Shown here: piece after piece, positions 13,201 to 14,945 of the stretch
Numbering within the stretch: the first letter of the stretch is position 1
Layout of the letters: each line of letters begins with the position of its first letter
Origin: Synergistaceae bacterium
GTDB taxonomy: Bacteria > Synergistota > Synergistia > Synergistales > Aminobacteriaceae
DNA: 14,945 nucleotides
Reading direction: 5' to 3'
Assembly (NCBI GenBank): GCA_017455085.1
Contig: JAFTBT010000172.1
Location: 1-14,945 of the forward strand
The notes under the pieces: model-generated
Told to the model about the DNA's origin: nothing
Seen by the model: the letters and a program-made list of their open reading frames with translations, nothing else
Databases searched by the model: none
Translations under genes and position numbers: made by a program

Positions 13201-14520
13201 ATGAGCCTCATTGTGTCAAAGTTCGGGGGTATCTCGTTAGCAGACGCAGAAAGCGCAATGCGTACCGCCGAAATCATACGCTCAGATCCTTCACGGCGTT
13301 ACGTGGTAATCTCTTCGCCCGGGATACGCTCCGGAGATGAGATACGTGTTACTGATATGTTCTATATCTGCCACTCACGATATGCGAACAGGGAAAACTT
13401 CACCGAAATGCTCGACAAAATCGAAGCCCGCTTCAACGAAATAGTTCAGGGTCTCGGCGTAAACACCGACATTCACGCGCAAATTTCTGACCTCAAGAAG
13501 AATCTATTTCTTGGCCGAACGAATGACTATATAGTCTCACGCGGAGAGTACATCATGGCAAAAATCATGTCGGACTTTCTGGGGTGGCCGTTCATTGACG
13601 CAGCGGAGATCATTTTCTTCAACAGGGACGGGACTCTAAACGTTGAGAAGACTCTTACGGCGGTGAAGAATATTCTGGGGCCTCTGCCTCATGCTGTAGT
13701 GCCGGGGTTTTACGGGACAGTGTCAGGCACGAACATAAAGACCTTCGAGCGAGGCGGCGGGGATGTTACTGGAGCGTTGATAGCTATGGCCTTGAACGCG
13801 GACATGTTCGAGAAATGGGCGGAGACTACGGAAGTTTTCAGTGCTGACCCTGCAATCATCAAAAACCCTGCAATTATTCGCAACATAACTTACTCGGAGC
13901 TTCGAGAGCTGGCCTATATGGGCATTAATATAGTGTACGAGGATGTTATTCTGCTAATGGAGAAGTCAGGTATACCCACAAGCATACGCAACATTCACCA
14001 CAAGGAAGACATTGGGACTCTGATCACTAAGGAGCTGCCTGAAGGACTGAACAGGAATGTTGTGGCGTGTATAGCCGGACGGAGGAACTACAAGGTCATA
14101 CACATCAGGAAGTTCGGGCTGAACAAGGCGGTCGGAATCGGGCAAAAGGTGTTCGGAATCTTCACGAGCCGGAATATTTCGTGTGAGCATTATCTTTCTG
14201 GGATATACCAGTTCTCTATCGTGGTAAAGAATCCCATGTTTGACCTGAAGCGTGCGGAGATCATACAGGCACTTAATGACGCGATAGCTCCTGAGGACAT
14301 AGAGATACGTAAAGACTTGTCGATTATTGCCGTGATAGGTCAGGGAATGGGGACGGTGAAGGGGATATTTGCGAAAGTGTTCAGTGCGCTTGCTGGAGCA
14401 AACATCAAGGTGAGGCTGATAGAGCAGGGAGGAGATGACCTGAATATCTTGATAGGGGTATACGATGAAGATTTTGAGACAGCGGTCAAGGCACTGTATG
14501 AAACTATGATAGTTCAGTAA
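13201..14520 (+). CDS. Second aspartate kinase paralogue with altered active site, possible regulatory subunit
   Basis: Encodes 439 residues. The ATG at 13201 follows GGAAG (13186-13190). It aligns along its whole length with the preceding aspartate kinase, nearly without gaps, so a tandem duplication is likely. Lys7 and Glu116 (SRGEY) remain, but other signatures have changed: KFGGTS is KFGGIS (Ile11); SRGGSD is ERGGGD (Glu183, Gly187; Asp188 kept); WTDVSG is WAETTE (206-211); SADPR is SADPA (Ala218); VLHED is IVYED (Tyr246 for His). Both ACT domains are present and the second (GQGMGTVKGIFAKVFSALAGA) is well kept. The first differs at the likely effector segment, where CPTGIDTIS has become YLSGIYQFS. 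No frameshift or stop is seen, so it is not a pseudogene. I infer a weakly active or inactive regulatory partner. Weak kinase activity cannot be excluded. Confidence 0.9.
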   Translation: MSLIVSKFGGISLADAESAMRTAEIIRSDPSRRYVVISSPGIRSGDEIRVTDMFYICHSRYANRENFTEMLDKIEARFNEIVQGLGVNTDIHAQISDLKKNLFLGRTNDYIVSRGEYIMAKIMSDFLGWPFIDAAEIIFFNRDGTLNVEKTLTAVKNILGPLPHAVVPGFYGTVSGTNIKTFERGGGDVTGALIAMALNADMFEKWAETTEVFSADPAIIKNPAIIRNITYSELRELAYMGINIVYEDVILLMEKSGIPTSIRNIHHKEDIGTLITKELPEGLNRNVVACIAGRRNYKVIHIRKFGLNKAVGIGQKVFGIFTSRNISCEHYLSGIYQFSIVVKNPMFDLKRAEIIQALNDAIAPEDIEIRKDLSIIAVIGQGMGTVKGIFAKVFSALAGANIKVRLIEQGGDDLNILIGVYDEDFETAVKALYETMIVQ

Positions 14521-14538
14521 GGTTTGCAGAAATTACAG

Positions 14539-14571
14539 CCCTCCTGCGATGAACGGGAGGGTATATTTTTT
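14539..14571 (+). terminator. Intrinsic terminator of the dap-lysC operon
   Basis: CCCTCC (14539-14544) pairs with GGAGGG (14556-14561) around an 11-nt loop, followed by TATATTTTTT (14562-14571). It lies 18 nt after the stop of the second aspartate kinase. Confidence 0.8.
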
Positions 14572-14621
14572 GTGGTAGAATCTTCTGAAATCCAATCACA
14601 TACATTCACAAAAGAAAGGCC

Positions 14622-14650
14622 TTGACAAGATTGCATAATGTGTATATAAT
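14622..14650 (+). promoter_or_regulatory. Perfect-consensus sigma-70 promoter for the MBOAT gene
   Basis: TTGACA (14622-14627) and TATAAT (14645-14650) are separated by exactly 17 nt. Transcription should start at about 14656-14658, leaving a 5' UTR of about 80 nt. Confidence 0.85.
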
Positions 14651-14699
14651 CCCACATCCCACATCCCCATTATTATTGTCTTGTAGCAGCTAGTCTTTT

Positions 14700-14735
14700 C
14701 GGGTTGTCTTTCCTCACGAAACGGAGGGCTGCCCG
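14700..14735 (+). promoter_or_regulatory. 5' UTR hairpin covering the Shine-Dalgarno sequence of the MBOAT gene
   Basis: CGGGTTGTC (14700-14708) pairs with GGCTGCCCG (14727-14735), 8 of 9 positions including G-U pairs, with one U-U mismatch. The stem ends directly at the ATG and its 3' arm takes in the last bases of the ribosome binding site GGAGGG (14723-14728). CCTC (14712-14715) could alternatively pair with GAGG (14724-14727). Either fold would hide the ribosome binding site. Seen in sequence; a regulatory effect is inference. Confidence 0.45.
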
Positions 14736-14945
14736 ATGACTTTCAACAGTTTCGAGTTCATATTTCTGTTTCTTCCCGTCACAATCACACTCTTTTACAC
14801 ATTATCACGTTCACACAAAAATCTCGGTATCCTGTGTCTGATTCTGGCCTCGTTGGCATTTTACGGGAGCTTGAGTCTGCGTTCACTGCCCTTGCTGCTG
14901 GTATCAACATGCGTGAATTTCTGCATAAGCCTCACACTTTCACGT
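14736..14945 (+). CDS. MBOAT-family membrane O-acyltransferase (AlgI-like), 3' truncated by window edge
   Basis: The ATG at 14736 follows GGAGGG (14723-14728) with 7-nt spacing, and 70 codons are visible before the window ends. The start MTFNSFEFIFLFLPVTITLFY closely follows the N-terminal pattern of AlgI-type proteins (M-x-F-N-S-x-x-F-x-x-F-L-P). After a short basic loop (SRSHKN) come LGILCLILASLAFYG and a third hydrophobic stretch, LRSLPLLLVSTCVNFC, which matches the order of the first membrane helices of that family. These inner-membrane proteins transfer acyl groups, often acetyl, to cell-surface polysaccharides with a partner enzyme. The catalytic histidine region lies outside the window, so the substrate cannot be judged. 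It is transcribed separately from the dap-lysC operon. Confidence 0.83.
   Translation, partial: MTFNSFEFIFLFLPVTITLFYTLSRSHKNLGILCLILASLAFYGSLSLRSLPLLLVSTCVNFCISLTLSR

Overview
The window reads as an ordinary chromosomal segment of a diderm (outer-membrane) bacterium that shares several gene-order habits with Firmicutes. Reasons: an outer-membrane secretin at the left edge; an efp - Asp23-family - nusB cluster of Firmicutes type; a GatCAB amidotransferase; lysine synthesis by the acetylase variant; clostridial-type aspartate kinases. A member of the Synergistota fits best in my judgement, and a diderm Firmicute (Negativicutes) is the main alternative. This is inference from gene content. No 16S rRNA or other marker is present.

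Layout. (1) 2-1384 (+): 3' part of a type IV pilus or type II secretion secretin, closed by a terminator at 1416-1450. (2) 1451-1723: non-coding stretch with two pairs of short direct repeats, one pair carrying the likely efp promoter. (3) 1724-4572 (+): tightly packed operon of EF-P, an Asp23-family protein, a small protein with two C-terminal membrane segments, NusB and a family 2 glycosyltransferase, closed by a terminator at 4590-4619. (4) 4625-7827 (-): gatC-gatA-gatB, convergent with region 3. (5) 7828-8379: divergent intergenic region with a gatC promoter on the minus strand and, on the plus strand, a near-consensus promoter, a 29-codon ORF with a good ribosome binding site and an intrinsic terminator, all before dapA. 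This looks like an attenuator leader. (6) 8380-14520 (+): dapA-dapB-dapH-N-acetyl-diaminopimelate deacetylase-aspartate kinase 1-aspartate kinase 2, closed by a terminator at 14539-14571. (7) 14622-14945 (+): a perfect-consensus promoter, a 5' UTR hairpin over the Shine-Dalgarno sequence, and the start of an MBOAT-family membrane acyltransferase that runs off the window.

How the genes work together. Region 6 encodes most of the aspartate-to-diaminopimelate route: aspartate kinase, dihydrodipicolinate synthase, dihydrodipicolinate reductase, tetrahydrodipicolinate N-acetyltransferase and N-acetyl-LL-diaminopimelate deacetylase. Aspartate semialdehyde dehydrogenase, the N-acetyl-amino-ketopimelate aminotransferase, the epimerase and the decarboxylase are not in the window. 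The second aspartate kinase is a tandem paralogue that has lost several active-site residues and may be a regulatory partner. Region 3 links translation (EF-P), transcription antitermination (NusB) and an envelope-associated Asp23-type system. Its EF-P has arginine where the modified lysine usually sits, and a rhamnosyltransferase-like GT2 lies in the same transcription unit.

Most of the window is ordinary housekeeping. Points most worth a second look: the degenerate second aspartate kinase, the dapA leader, the arginine-tip EF-P with its co-transcribed glycosyltransferase, and the possible Asp23-like membrane anchor.
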